DNA of 64,000 nucleotides from Roridomyces roridus (GCA_029378245.1 JARKIF010000022.1:496001-560000), one strand, 5' to 3'; counted from the stretch's first letter, positions 53,922 through 64,000 are shown. Numbers and translations: made by a program. The notes: generated from the letters alone by a model not told the origin.

Positions 53922-55345
53922 CTCGAAGCCGATGACATCTGCCTAACAATGCGTGGGTTGCACTCGGTCCTTGACATCGCCCTCGAGAACGACTCCATTA
54001 TCCCGCGCCATGCGTCATTTAGGGATTTTCTTGTCAGTGAACAGCGATCCTCGGATTTTTACATTGGCCACATATCGCACCGCCTCAATTCAGCCCCTGC
54101 CATGCTCCGGGTATTATCGTACAAGGACTTACCAGACGATGACCATGTTGTTTGGTATTTGTGCCACTGGTTTCCCCATGTCTGCTGATGTGATTTTTTC
54201 TCAGGACGGTTCTCCCCGTTTGAATCGATTATATCACATCTCTCGAGCCGTGTAGTGAGCTCCTCCCCCTGCTCAGAGCAGTGAATCTCGATTTCTTCTT
54301 CCTGGAGGGCCCGGTTGATGGAGATGGGTATGAACGAGTCGTAAACTGGAAGGCAGTGAGTTCCACCAGTGCCTCTTGATCCTTTAGCCATATTTCGGTG
54401 TCCTCAGAAAACACACAATTGCCCGAGGAACCTTCTTGAGCTCTGGGAACGCATACACCACGTCCGTTCGTACGGGTTCGAGTACCTAATTCATCGAAGG
54501 GTCCCAGGAGAAGGACAAACACCATTACGTCGGCTTCAGATGTTCGCACATTTTTTGCGCATCGATGAATTCCCGGTCTGTCCGCTCAATTGCACCCCGG
54601 GATTGGTCAACTGCACCCGTCTTCTGATGGACATATCCTGGCCCGAGATGCTCAACTCGATGTGGGATCTACAATTCGCTGAACTAGGACTAGACATGGA
54701 CGATCCTGTGCGGGCTCCCGATCTCTACGCAGATGTGGCCGCCGCATTCGTCCGTCTCTTTCGAAAAGTCCGTGATGGGGAAATATCACTACATTGGTGA
54801 GTCGCTTCACCAATAATCTGTCAATACCTCTCTTGACTTGGCAAAGGATAATGGAAGATCGCATCGGTGGGACCTTTGCAGACTCCGTCACTGGATGTCC
54901 TCCTTCCGACCTGGATTTATTATATGAACTGAACCAACTCAGTTCAAACTGGACAGAAATCTCTGCTACTCGTTTGGGAAGTGTGCTTGGCTGGTCCAGT
55001 GCGTATTGCATCATGAAATGGCTCCAGGTTCGTGAAACTCTCAGTCAAGGGTTAGTAGTATATTGAACCAAATCTTCAGACCTCTGAATCCCCTGCATGT
55101 CCTCCCGACTTGGTCCGACAATGGGAGTTCAGCGTGTCAGCGTCGAATCCCCACAAAACTTTCACTCTCCTTCCCTTCGCCCTCTCCCACTGACTACCGG
55201 AGTGGAAACGCAGACGCAACGGACCATGGCAAACCCCTGTGCATCATTCTGCTGTATGAATCCGGTGATAGTCTGCCAGTGAATAGATAGACATACACGT
55301 CTCCAAACTTGGAAGATGAGCACGGTCATCTTATCCGGACACTGT

Positions 55346-56021
55346 GATGGATGTTGGTGTTTCGTGACTCAACGAGCGTTCGTCCCCCTTTCCTTCCTCT
55401 ATTTCATATCCTTACATCCCCATTTCCAACTAATTACACTTCTCTTCCTACACTTTCATCCTATCTCTCTCGTGCCTGTTTCATCCACTAATTAACCCTA
55501 CCCTATTTCACATACCGGCCTCCTGTAGATACACTTAGAGTATTTATACAGGCTGCCTGTATCGTTGAATGCACTCTTACCTCTTTTCCCATTTCCTCCG
55601 TCGCGCGCGCGCTACTCGGATTGAACCCGCTCTTGTCCTGATTGAGTAAACGTCTCGCACTTACTCATCTAGGCTCAGCATCGGCCTCTAGCTCAAGTAA
55701 GGCTTCGCGCTACTTGACCTAAGCCTCCGTTCATCCGAATCTCTCGTTCGCACTCAAGATCTGTGTGACAGGTTTCAGTCAACCCAACTACGCTATCCAT
55801 AACAGACACACATGAATCCCTCGCTTCACAACCAAGAAAATCACCGCCTACCTGCTCATCCGCTCCCAGAGCGCAATATTAATCCTGCTCCGCACAAACG
55901 GATCGAACTCCTCCAAGTCGCCCCGACGATTCCCGCTCCGTCGGACTCGTGCGATACGGAAAATATGTCTGCGCGGCCTTCTCGAACGGAGTCAACCACC
56001 GACGCGCATGACTCTCTATGA
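55346..56021 (+). mobile_element. LTR plus gag start of a truncated LTR retrotransposon
   Basis: A probable LTR runs from TGTGATGGATGTTGG (55346) to GATCTGTGTGACA (55772), with a TATA-like AGTATTTATACAGG near 55540. About 40 bp later an ORF begins at 55812 (MNPSLHNQENHRLPAHPLPE) and stops at 56021, as expected for a gag N-terminus cut short. No pol follows on this strand. LTR ends are estimated from TG..CA and layout only, since the partner LTR is missing. Confidence 0.45.
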
Positions 56022-56308
56022 TGGTGGACGTGGTCATGGAGGCGGAGTGTTCAGAGAGGAGGATGGCGCGTTCGCCGTGGACAAAGCTAGGAAGCGGCAA
56101 TGTAGCCAATGGATTACAGGCTCGCAGCGAGTTGGGGACGTACCGGTGCCAACGGAGGTCTCCCTCACACATATATGTATCTCCTCCCCTCCCAGTCAAC
56201 TTCCATGGGCTCTGCTGCCGTATGTACTGGTTGATGTCCCACCTGAATCATGAATGTACGATAATAACCATCCTCGGCGTCGATGAATGCGTCTCACCGA
56301 GCAGCGTG

Positions 56309-56745
56309 TCACGGTGTGACATGGCGGGCCGGCCTGTGTCGACATCACAGCGAGGGCGGGTCCAATGAGGATCACCGGAGGCGTCGACTCGCATCCTGTC
56401 AATTGTGAGTGATGAACACCTTGGCGGTGACCAGGAACTTGCCAGGAATAGGGCTGTGTTGAGAAAGAAATGTTAAATAACCTGTACTACTGTGACGAGG
56501 AGCTAGGCTGTTCTCGGCACACGGGTGGTCGCACGCAAGTGACTGGCGTAACTGTACGATTGACCGAAGAACTAACTACTTTACATGCGGTTTATATACT
56601 ACTAGTCGGAGGGATTACGTAAGGAATGTGATAGGAACGAGGGAGTCCGAGTTCCGTTTGATGGCTAATCGTGAGAGTGAGAAAAGATCATACCGTCGGG
56701 AAAGAAAAAAGTGAACCCGTGCTATAACGTTCGGGAACTTTGCAT
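56309..56745 (-). repeat. probable 3' LTR of the gypsy element
   Basis: On the minus strand TGCAAAGTTCCCGAACG (56743) leads through a TATA box (AGTATATAAACCGCATG, about 56600) to CCATGTCACACCGTGACA at 56309. TG..CA ends and an internal promoter are as expected of an LTR, but its partner lies outside the window, so the limits are estimates. The last codons of the long polyprotein frame overlap it. Confidence 0.4.
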
Positions 56746-59700
56746 GATTGACATCATAGGTACATAGGAACAAACATAGTAGCCATAAATGAACACAGAA
56801 TCTTTACATACGCCCTCCAGGTTGAGTCGTGACTGCACAGCGGTGGTAGCAGGGCTCGGCGCGGAATCAGAACGATGCGTGAACATGTTGACGGCAGCGG
56901 GATTGGCACCCGGGATAAGCGTGAGAGGAGCCGGAGGAACCGGGACGAGGTTGGCCGCAAGGGGTGCAGTGATGGAAGGATGCAACGGTGCGCCACCGCG
57001 AGCGGGTGCCGAAAAAGATGCAATGCGCGCAGAGGTCGGCTGTGGAATGTGTGTAACACCGGCAGCGGCAACAGGAGCGGTAGGAGTAGAACCCGCAGCG
57101 ACAACGCCGGGGCCCCCGCCGACAGCGATGAGGGATGAAGCACCAACAATGTGGCCCATGTGCCGCTCCGCCTTGCGCTTGGCAAGAGCAGCCCGGTTGG
57201 CTGGGGAGAAGACGTCGGGGAGGCCAGTTTGGTTTTGGCGGGCGGTCTGCGAGTCGCGAATGTGGCGCTCCCGGTTCACCATCCGATGGTGCCAACTGGA
57301 CAAAAGCATGTTGTGGAACTGAGCCTCGACCTGAACATGGCCCGGGCGCAGTGGCTCGCGCCCCTCGTGTATATCGGAAAGTTGCACGAGAAAGTCGGCG
57401 TGAGAGGCGGGAACGAGGTGATCAGCGGGGTAGATGATGCCGTGGGTAGCGGACCAGATGGCCCAACCAAATTGCGAGTGGTCGTGCTGCTGCATGAACA
57501 ACGCAAACTCGGGGAACCCAAAGGGATTCCCATTGATGGTAAGGACGGCGTCCGACGCATCATGGAGACGAATGTTGTGCTCGATGAACAGCCGAATCTG
57601 CGCGTGAATCATAAGTCTGATATAGCTCATAATATCTGCGAGAATCTTTTTCACCTGCTCCGCCGTAATCACAAACATCTCCCCATTCCAGATTCCAATG
57701 AAGAAACCCGGGGCGACACGAATGAGGCACGGGTGCGCATTATTGAATTGGTGATAAATGCGGGGGATCGCGTCGAGGTTGAAGTCACGAGGTACGGAAG
57801 GCATAGTGAGCAAGAGGAGTGACGGATGAAGCGAGACAGGAGTCGTATCGAACTCTTGCACGGCTGTATCTTTAAATAGACCGCCGAAATGCGCACTTGC
57901 AGACAACAAAGATTCATCCGCTTTAGGCGGTGTTCCTTTCCCATAGCCAAGGACGGAGATATCAGTGGCGCCCTGTACTTCCAAATACGCCGTGAAAGCG
58001 TTCAAGCGTCTAGCTTGATCATAAGGCATCCAAGTGGTATCACCGGATTTCCAAAGAACTTTGAAAATTGCCTCCGAGCGGCGGCCATAGTGATCTACTA
58101 TCCGTTCAACCGCCCACTCATTGCTCTCGTATTCCTTGCTCATGCCAAGTTGATTTTCCAACCTTCCGGGGAACTTTCTATCATCATTTGGAACATGTAC
58201 TCGCAAAAGCGAAGCATGGAATACATTGTGAACACCACGCTGTTTCAAATTGGCGGGAAGTTCGATCTCAAAGGAGGAATTTCCAAAGTCCCGTGTAATA
58301 GGGTACGGCCCAATGAACTTGGGGATCAATTTGCGAGCTAAACCTTTCTCAAACTTGATGTTCTTTGTAGACAAGTACACGAGATCATCCTTGGCGAACG
58401 GTGCGGGTTGTCTTTTACGATTGGCATCTCGGGTTTGTTTTACCCGAGCCGCGAGCATACTATCATGTGCCGCCATGATAGCAAGTCTACGTTGAAGTGC
58501 GAAGTTCGCAATTCCGGGGTACTCACGGTTCCTATCAATGTCCCAGATAAGAGAGCGTGGCATCCGCCCTGTATTCAGAAAGAATGGGGAAAATCCAGTA
58601 CTCTCGGAGCGAGCGGAATTCATTGCAAATTCCACCATCGGCAGCTTTGCAACCCAATCTTTCTGATTGGCTTCGATGCACTGGCGTAGCATTTGAGTCA
58701 CGGTGCGGTTCGCACGCTCCGTACCTCCATCCGATTCGGGGTGGTATGCACTCGACATGTTCAACTTGACGCCGATCAACTCATGGAGACGGCGCCAGAA
58801 TGTACTGGTAAACAGAACATCCCGGTCACTTACGATGGACTTGGGTAGACCGTGGTGGCGGTAGATTTGTTCAAAAATCAACTCGGCCATCTGCCGAGCA
58901 GTATAGTTGATCCGACTCGGGATTAGGTGAACCATACCCGTGAGTAAATCAATCACGACGGCTATTGAATTGAACGTCGCATCTCTGTTCTTGGACTCGG
59001 GCAGTGGCCCGACGAAATCCACACCAATGGATTCCCACGGTTGCAGGGGTGGATTCAAAGAATGCAACAATCCATATGGTCGTTGATTACTGGGTTTGCT
59101 CCTTTTGCAAGTCATGCAGGCACCACAAAAGTCGTAGGTATCAGAAACCATATCTTTCCACCACACATGGTCACGGAGATAGTCAAGTGTTTTCTTGGGA
59201 CCGAGATGAGCGAGAATTGAATGCGCCTCGGAGATGATAATCTCCCGCAGACTTTGTCCACGGTAGTCAATTCGTGGGATACATAGTACTTGGTGGCCGG
59301 TTTCAATCAGATAGATTAATCCGCTCTCAACTTCAAAGTTGCGGTAGGCCTTAGGGTTGTCCAGGATGGCCTGGAAGAATTTATCTTCAGAGTACTTGTT
59401 AACCAGAAACTTGCCAATATCAAGGCCCTTCCAGCCACTATTCACCACTTGAAGTAATGACTCATCCATCTTCTCAAGCTCATCCGTGATCTCGGAATCC
59501 AGTTCAACAGGTGTGGTAACTTGTTGAAGCGGTTCTGCGCTTGGTTTTGGGGGTGCAACGTGTTCGGAATTTTCGTTGGTACTCCCGCCCTCCTTTGGTT
59601 CTCGTGGGGAGCCAAACACCTTTTCTGGTTGAGTTACTTTCGTTCCAGAAGTCAATTCGGCAGCCGTCTTCCGCGCTTCCCGCGCCATTGCTCGTGTGAC

Positions 59701-61317
59701 ACGATCACTGGTCAAAGCGGCTGCCTCGCGGCCTGCGAACACTGGGATTGAAATGGAACTAATCTCCATATTCTCGTTGTCAATCACGTCATGGTACGTG
59801 TATTCCGAGCGAGCACGCACTGTACCAGAAGCCTCATTGGAATAAATCCGAGACAGGGCATCGGCTAGCACGTTCTCGGTTCCAGGTACATATTTGATTT
59901 CAAAATCAAAACCAGATATCTTCTCGACCCAACGTGCTTGCCGGCCTGACAGATTCTTCTGATTCACAAGGTGAATCAGTCCCTTGTGATCGGTAACCCG
60001 TGTGAATCGGCATCCTTGAAGAATGTCCCGATGCCGAAGCATCGCCTCAACACCAGCTAGCATTTCAATCTCATGGACCGGGTAATTTTGTTGAGTGGGG
60101 TTCAACTTGGCAGAGAAAAATGCCGCCACCTTAGATTGCTTCCAATCTGGCCCTTGACAAACAACGCCGGCAACACCGGAACTGCATCCATCAGTGACAA
60201 GCCAGATGGGCTCGGCATCTTTTCGATATTCAAGGGGCTTACGGTGATGATGTCTACCATTGTCGACGATTCGTTTGACATCTTCAAACGCACGCTGGTG
60301 GGTGTGAGTCCACCGGTATGGAACAGCATCAGCCGTGAGACCGTGCAGAATTCCCATTGGAATTCTAACTCGAGCCAAATCATCGGCAAGATATCCAACT
60401 GAGCCGAGAAACCCGCGCAGAAGGTCTCGGTTGGTGGGAACCTTCCAATCCAAAACGGAATCAACCTTGTTGGAGTCCATTCTAATTCCGTTATTGTCCA
60501 CAACACGTCCGAGAACCTTGAGCTCGGGCAGAAGCAACTGTAGCTTCTTTGAATTCAAATAGAATTTCTGTTCGCGTAGTACATCAATGACTTTTTTCAC
60601 ATGCTGAACGTGGTCCTCGAGTGTGTTGGAATAGATCACAATGTCGTCGAGGTAGACATCCATGAACACACCGAGGTAGTCAGAGAACAAATGGTTCATT
60701 AGGGACTGGTAGGTAGCAGGGGCATTGCAGTCTCCCTGCTGTAATACTAGGCTAACCATGGTGCCATCCGGCGTACTCATAGCCGTACGTCCAACATGCT
60801 CAGGTGTGATGCGTATCTGTTCATATGCATCCTGGCCGTCAATCAGAGATCGAAATTTGCCGCGAGCAACACGCCGTAAAATTCCTTCCATATCTGGGAG
60901 CGGGGAAGTCATCTTCTGCGTATTTGCATTACGCGCACGCAGGTCAACAACCACTCGCATCCGCGGAGGGTTTGATTTTGGCTTGGGAATAATCATCATC
61001 GGCGCTGTGTTGCCGGAGCTGTGAATCTTCCAGCGGCCCGACTTGAGGTAAGCTTTCCGCTTCTCATCCCATTGGGGTCTAAGTGCTTCCGGGCATCGTG
61101 AAGCACGCCAAGGTAAAATCTTATTCTCATCGAGGAGCGGAATAGTATGATTTATTGCGCGAAAAGGCGGTAACGGAGTGTCAGACGCAGTACGACATAT
61201 TGGCTCGGCATATCTCATCAACTCTTCTCGGGCATGTTGGACCAACTGAGGTCCGTGGTCCAAGCTGGTACTACCCGCAAGAACTCGGGAGGTGGCAACA
61301 CCTTCTAAAGGCAAGGC
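56722..61317 (-). CDS. gypsy pol: RT, RNase H, integrase, chromodomain
   Basis: An open frame of about 1,530 codons with no internal stop. RT: IIPKPKSNPPRMRVVVDLRA, SLIDGQDAYEQIRI and the catalytic VYLDDIVIYS (about residue 220). RNase H: WLVTDGCSSGVAGVV, YPVHEIEMLAGVEA, VTDHKGLIHLV and LADALSRIY. Integrase: zinc finger HSILAHLGPKKTLDYLRDH with CGACMTCKRSKP, then Asp in VDFVGPLPES, Asp in VSDRDVLFTSTFWRRL and Glu in SAYHPESDGGTERANRT. GPY-type and chromodomain region: WAVERIVDHYGRRSEAIFKV, LWKSGDTTWMPYDQA. After about residue 1150 follows an unusual extension of some 350 residues (FNNAHPCLIRVAPGFFIGIW, then Ala/Pro-rich). The frame is continuous with the protease part above 61983 once MITE E is removed, so the apparent Met start at 61314 is not the real start. 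Confidence 0.85.
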   Translation of the reverse strand, partial: ALPLEGVATSRVLAGSTSLDHGPQLVQHAREELMRYAEPICRTASDTPLPPFRAINHTIPLLDENKILPWRASRCPEALRPQWDEKRKAYLKSGRWKIHSSGNTAPMMIIPKPKSNPPRMRVVVDLRARNANTQKMTSPLPDMEGILRRVARGKFRSLIDGQDAYEQIRITPEHVGRTAMSTPDGTMVSLVLQQGDCNAPATYQSLMNHLFSDYLGVFMDVYLDDIVIYSNTLEDHVQHVKKVIDVLREQKFYLNSKKLQLLLPELKVLGRVVDNNGIRMDSNKVDSVLDWKVPTNRDLLRGFLGSVGYLADDLARVRIPMGILHGLTADAVPYRWTHTHQRAFEDVKRIVDNGRHHHRKPLEYRKDAEPIWLVTDGCSSGVAGVVCQGPDWKQSKVAAFFSAKLNPTQQNYPVHEIEMLAGVEAMLRHRDILQGCRFTRVTDHKGLIHLVNQKNLSGRQARWVEKISGFDFEIKYVPGTENVLADALSRIYSNEASGTVRARSEYTYHDVIDNENMEISSISIPVFAGREAAALTSDRVTRAMAREARKTAAELTSGTKVTQPEKVFGSPREPKEGGSTNENSEHVAPPKPSAEPLQQVTTPVELDSEITDELEKMDESLLQVVNSGWKGLDIGKFLVNKYSEDKFFQAILDNPKAYRNFEVESGLIYLIETGHQVLCIPRIDYRGQSLREIIISEAHSILAHLGPKKTLDYLRDHVWWKDMVSDTYDFCGACMTCKRSKPSNQRPYGLLHSLNPPLQPWESIGVDFVGPLPESKNRDATFNSIAVVIDLLTGMVHLIPSRINYTARQMAELIFEQIYRHHGLPKSIVSDRDVLFTSTFWRRLHELIGVKLNMSSAYHPESDGGTERANRTVTQMLRQCIEANQKDWVAKLPMVEFAMNSARSESTGFSPFFLNTGRMPRSLIWDIDRNREYPGIANFALQRRLAIMAAHDSMLAARVKQTRDANRKRQPAPFAKDDLVYLSTKNIKFEKGLARKLIPKFIGPYPITRDFGNSSFEIELPANLKQRGVHNVFHASLLRVHVPNDDRKFPGRLENQLGMSKEYESNEWAVERIVDHYGRRSEAIFKVLWKSGDTTWMPYDQARRLNAFTAYLEVQGATDISVLGYGKGTPPKADESLLSASAHFGGLFKDTAVQEFDTTPVSLHPSLLLLTMPSVPRDFNLDAIPRIYHQFNNAHPCLIRVAPGFFIGIWNGEMFVITAEQVKKILADIMSYIRLMIHAQIRLFIEHNIRLHDASDAVLTINGNPFGFPEFALFMQQHDHSQFGWAIWSATHGIIYPADHLVPASHADFLVQLSDIHEGREPLRPGHVQVEAQFHNMLLSSWHHRMVNRERHIRDSQTARQNQTGLPDVFSPANRAALAKRKAERHMGHIVGASSLIAVGGGPGVVAAGSTPTAPVAAAGVTHIPQPTSARIASFSAPARGGAPLHPSITAPLAANLVPVPPAPLTLIPGANPAAVNMFTHRSDSAPSPATTAVQSRLNLEGVCKDSVFIYGYYVCSYVPMMSIMQSSRTL

Positions 61318-61982
61318 TAGTGTTTTGCCGGCTACGGCTTGAAGCCCGAAGCCGGCGGAGCCGGGGTCCGGCTAAGCCGGGCCAAGCCAAGCCCAAGCCG
61401 GGTGTGCACCCCGGCTTACGGCTCCGGCTTGGGATTTCTCAAGCCCCAAGCCGGCGGCTAAGCCCCGGCTTCCAAGCCCAACTTCTCGGGAGTGTGTTGA
61501 GCAGACCACTCTGCACTCAATGTAACTGAAAAAATACTCAAGATCAGCCATTATTGGACTTGAGTTTCTCGAGTCGAACGACAGTAGAAACATTGACAGC
61601 TGATGATCATTATGATCCCATCAGCTGCTGGCTGGTAATCCGACTCTCAGAAACAGCTCAGAAATCCCACTTTCAATCTTTATTTTGGCTTTATTTTGGC
61701 TTTGCATCCGTCAATCTATACTACTGATTCTCCATTCAACAGTAGTTCATCTGTAGAGGGTGACAAAACAGTTTAAAAAAATCGACCAAAGCCGCCGGCT
61801 AAGCCGGAGCCGGGCCCAAGCCGGCCGGCATATCCGGCTCCGGCTTAGGCTTGGGGATTTCGAAAGCCGGAGCCGGGTCAAGCCAAGCCCAAGCCGGCGG
61901 CTTCAAGCCAAGCCCAAGCCGGCGGCTTCAAGCCAAGCCCAAGCCGGCGGCTTCAAGCCAAGCCGGAGCCGGGAAAACACTA
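61318..61982. mobile_element. hAT-like MITE E (GCCGGAGCC/GGCTTGG words), 8-bp TSD
   Basis: 665 bp flanked by GGCAAGGC (61310-61317, 61983-61990). TIRs TAGTGTTTTGCCGGCT (left) and TAGTGTTTTCCCGGCT (right, reversed). Both ends are arrays of AAGCCGG, GGCTTGG and GGAGCC (61330-61485, 61790-61975), including a 27-bp direct repeat in about three copies near 61885-61960. Removal restores SSDALPLEGVATSRV of the gypsy polyprotein. Confidence 0.9.
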
Positions 61983-64000
61983 GGCAAGGCATCAGAACTG
62001 CCGACCAATACACGAGCGGGATTAAGACCGATGCTCACCTTGTGTTGATACAACCACGACGTACCCAGGATCATGTCGTAGCCACTGAGATTGGCCACGA
62101 AGAAGGTCCGGTCGTCGTTGATATCTTGATACCGGCAGTTGACCTTGACTGTGTGATTGATTTGCGAGCGTGATCCTTGAACGGCGAGTTGAAGAGTGAT
62201 CGGTGCAATCAATTGATCGCGCCGCAGATGCAACTGATCCGCAATTGTAGTTGAGATCAAATCACCGAGTGAGCCCGAATCCACGAGGGCACGAACCGGA
62301 TGTCCGTTCACGCGCACAATTATGATGAGTGGCTTGGCAACAAGGCGCTCGGGTGTGCGTGGCATAGATGCCGTGCGTGAAATGCCTCGCATGCTACCCG
62401 GCGGCACTTGTACTCCCGCACACAGCAAAGTCCAACCGTCATCAGCGGCACTGTCAAACTCCCCATCAAACAAGCTTCCGAAGTACTCGGCTTCGGCAGA
62501 ATCCAGCCATTCTCGGGAATGCCGAATTTGACTCTGCCACCGTTGCTTGTGCCGCAAAACCCAGTTGACCAAATCTAGTCTTGGATTCATAAGCGCCGTT
62601 TCGAGGATGACAACTGTCAGATCATGTTCGTCACATGGGATAGTCACCAGGTAGGTGTTCGGACGTTCGTCCTCCAAGTCCCGTGGCATTTTCTCAACAG
62701 AGATCCGTCCGAGAGACGGCAGAGAAGCTCGGATTTCCTGGAAATATTGCTCAACACCGGCCTCAAGCAATTCAGCTATTTCAATGCTGTGTAGCTCAGA
62801 GTAGTATAGCCGTACATCCATGTCCAGCTGATGAGCAATCTGGTGGGCATACCATAATCCCAATTGGAAATTTGCTACTCTCAAGTACTCGAGAGGCAAT
62901 ATGGTACTGGTTTCTGGGTGGAAACTGTCGAATACAACGTAATAGTCATCTGCTTGCCGCTCGAGACGGAACCGACGAGTATCACGCCGCTCATCACTCC
63001 AAGTGATTAATTCATCGCCCGGATACGGTTGCATAAATTCCAACATCGAGGCGGCTGATCTGCCGAGAATGTCACCAATACGATGAGCGCGAGGGACACA
63101 GCTTCTCAGCCGCCGATCATGTTCTTCGTTGGCATGTGCCCAAAGCCATGTGCGGCTTTCGAACTCTTCATCAGAATGGCCTGGGATCACAATCCGGGGA
63201 ACCTCAGCCATCGGAACAGAGAGTTCCTCATCCGAGGAAGATGCACTGACACTTTCAAGTGCCGGCATTGAACCCGAGTCACTAGCTTCTTCAGACGATA
63301 TATCATCCAGCCACTGGTGATTGGCGTAAGTCCAGTCATGAGATGCCGTCCTCACATCCGGGAGGAGATCAGCGGTCCAATCATTGGACACGCCGCGTTC
63401 GGACAAGTACCATGCCAACAAATCAAATTCCTCGTTGCGTAGCAGGGCTCTCGGCAATTCAGTCGCAATACCCCATATTGTATCTGAGATCAACAAGATG
63501 CCATTGGGACCTTCCCGTACCGGGCGCCGTTGAAAACCGCCGAATGCCATGTCCAAAATGGTTGATGCGCCGTCAAGCAATGCATCTCCGAGCCCGAGCA
63601 GGTACCGCTCTTCGAGGGGTGCATCATTCGGGTCTAAACCCATCACTTCAAGCCGCTGTCGAGCATACCAGAGGCCTGGTTGGAATTCAAAATCCTCGAG
63701 CAACGCCGAGTCAATAAGAGTCTGGGTATTATGATGGAGATCCGAGACGTAGTGTTGCTCGGGACTGAGTTTAATCACCATAAATCTCTCCTCAAAGAGG
63801 TTGTCCTCTGGTACAGGCTCCTCACCGGGGTAAGGCTGGCAGAAGTGCAATGCACACATGAGATTCTTAGCAAACAAATCTCCGACAGGCTGATGCCTGC
63901 CGGCGTGTGTCGCCTGAGTCTCGAGCAAAGAGTCATCAAAGGAATTCAAAAATTCTGCATAGCTTTCACCCTCCACTTCATCACCGAGTGCGACTGATCC
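61983..64000 (-). CDS. gypsy gag-like region and aspartic protease, 5' end outside window
   Basis: The frame enters from beyond 64000 and is open to MITE E. Two copies of a related module are visible: ALHFCQPYPGEEPVPEDN with FQPGLWYARQRLEV near 63850-63650, and LEFMQPYPGDELITWSDE with FQLGLWYAHQIAHQ near 63040-62840, so the gag-like part contains an internal duplication. The retropepsin lies at about 62330-62000: VNGHPVRALVDSGSLGDLIS (catalytic D-S-G), AITLQLAVQGSR-like spacing, and YDMILGTSWLYQHKVSIGL. No CCHC zinc knuckle was seen in the visible part. The Met at 63976 is only the first Met in the window. Confidence 0.75.

Larger units (their letters stand above)
44926..55066 (+). pseudogene. 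NACHT NLR-like protein gene, broken by nested elements
   Basis: A STAND-type NACHT NTPase of the kind used in fungal non-self recognition. The N-terminus MFNNSAGLQLNGGRFYSVAG is followed by EAMYDSAESFPQPRCHPETR, Walker A WLHGPAGAGKSAVMQ (about 45434-45478) and FFKRGHPARSNGRVLFATLA. The frame stops at the insertion 45701-51152; removal with one ATCGTTGA gives LQDLIVEPCRL and Walker B RILLIDGLDECDG. A 4-bp tandem duplication (GGCC, about 51317) shifts the frame before EPEIREIFDN. After LEI the Helitron-like element (51596-53308) intervenes, then FDSLDHLYKQILSQVP, MITE D (53499-53921), DDICLTMRGLHSVLDI and HASFRDFL. C-terminal exons to about 55040 include PLLRAVNLDFFFLEG, LLELWERIHHVRS and NQLSSNWTEISATRLG. 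No WD or TPR repeats were seen. Clearly non-functional now. Confidence 0.75.
56309..64000 (-). mobile_element. Ty3/gypsy chromodomain retrotransposon, partial
   Basis: Minus-strand element whose 5' part lies beyond the window. Order on the minus strand: gag-like region, aspartic protease, hAT-like MITE E (61318-61982), reverse transcriptase, RNase H, integrase, chromodomain, C-terminal extension, 3' LTR-like end. Protease-RT-RH-integrase order is that of Ty3/gypsy (Metaviridae). Confidence 0.8.

Noticed and set aside
61314..61316. Met at 61314 as start of the gypsy pol
   Set aside because: It lies in the target duplication of MITE E; the frame continues into the protease part once the MITE is removed.
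61760..62173. 137-aa plus-strand ORF
   Set aside because: It is made of the GCC/AAGCCGG word array of MITE E and antisense of the protease.

Overview
This window looks like a TE-rich accessory region of a basidiomycete (Agaricomycete) nuclear genome. The signs are short GT..AG introns of about 45-60 bp in nearly every gene, a KDZ transposase with its TET/JBP-type dioxygenase gene, a fungal NACHT NLR-like gene, Zn2Cys6 regulators, a MYND-type gene and a chromodomain Ty3/gypsy element. No RNA gene or CRISPR was seen. The lineage is an inference from family content.

Layout. 0-2.9 kb: a small 4-exon gene and a convergent basic-protein gene whose start codon is hit by a 267-bp MITE. 2.9-13.1 kb: a decayed KDZ cassette (TET/JBP gene, small accessory genes, KDZ transposase), itself interrupted by a TIR element and a 2-kb LTR-like insertion. 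13.1-18.15 kb: a 5'-truncated LINE with a poly(A) tail, split by a 2.4-kb insertion with long inverted repeats. 18.5-20.8 kb: a hAT-like MITE and an 880-bp near-palindrome. 20.9-36.3 kb: the main host-gene island, with three Zn2Cys6 paralogues, a putative membrane protein, a MYND-type pseudogene, a protein of an unnamed basidiomycete family and an intact aldo-keto reductase. 36.5-44.4 kb: NLR 3'-end debris, a solo LTR, a foldback element, a CACTA-like element with a nested hAT MITE, and a Helitron-like end. 44.9-55.1 kb: one NACHT gene broken at three sites by seven mobile elements, nested up to four deep. 55.3-64 kb: an LTR plus gag fragment, then a minus-strand Ty3/gypsy element that runs off the window and is interrupted by another hAT-like MITE.

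The main result is that many insertions can be undone on paper. Removing the element and one target-site copy restores the host reading frame in the NACHT gene (three sites), the KDZ transposase, the TET/JBP gene, the gypsy polyprotein, the E1 ORF and the start codon of the basic-protein gene. A second theme is a set of five hAT-like non-autonomous elements, each with an 8-bp target-site duplication and TIRs of the TAGNG/CAGTG type. The subterminal regions of each are built from a different short word, degenerate and repeated in both orientations.
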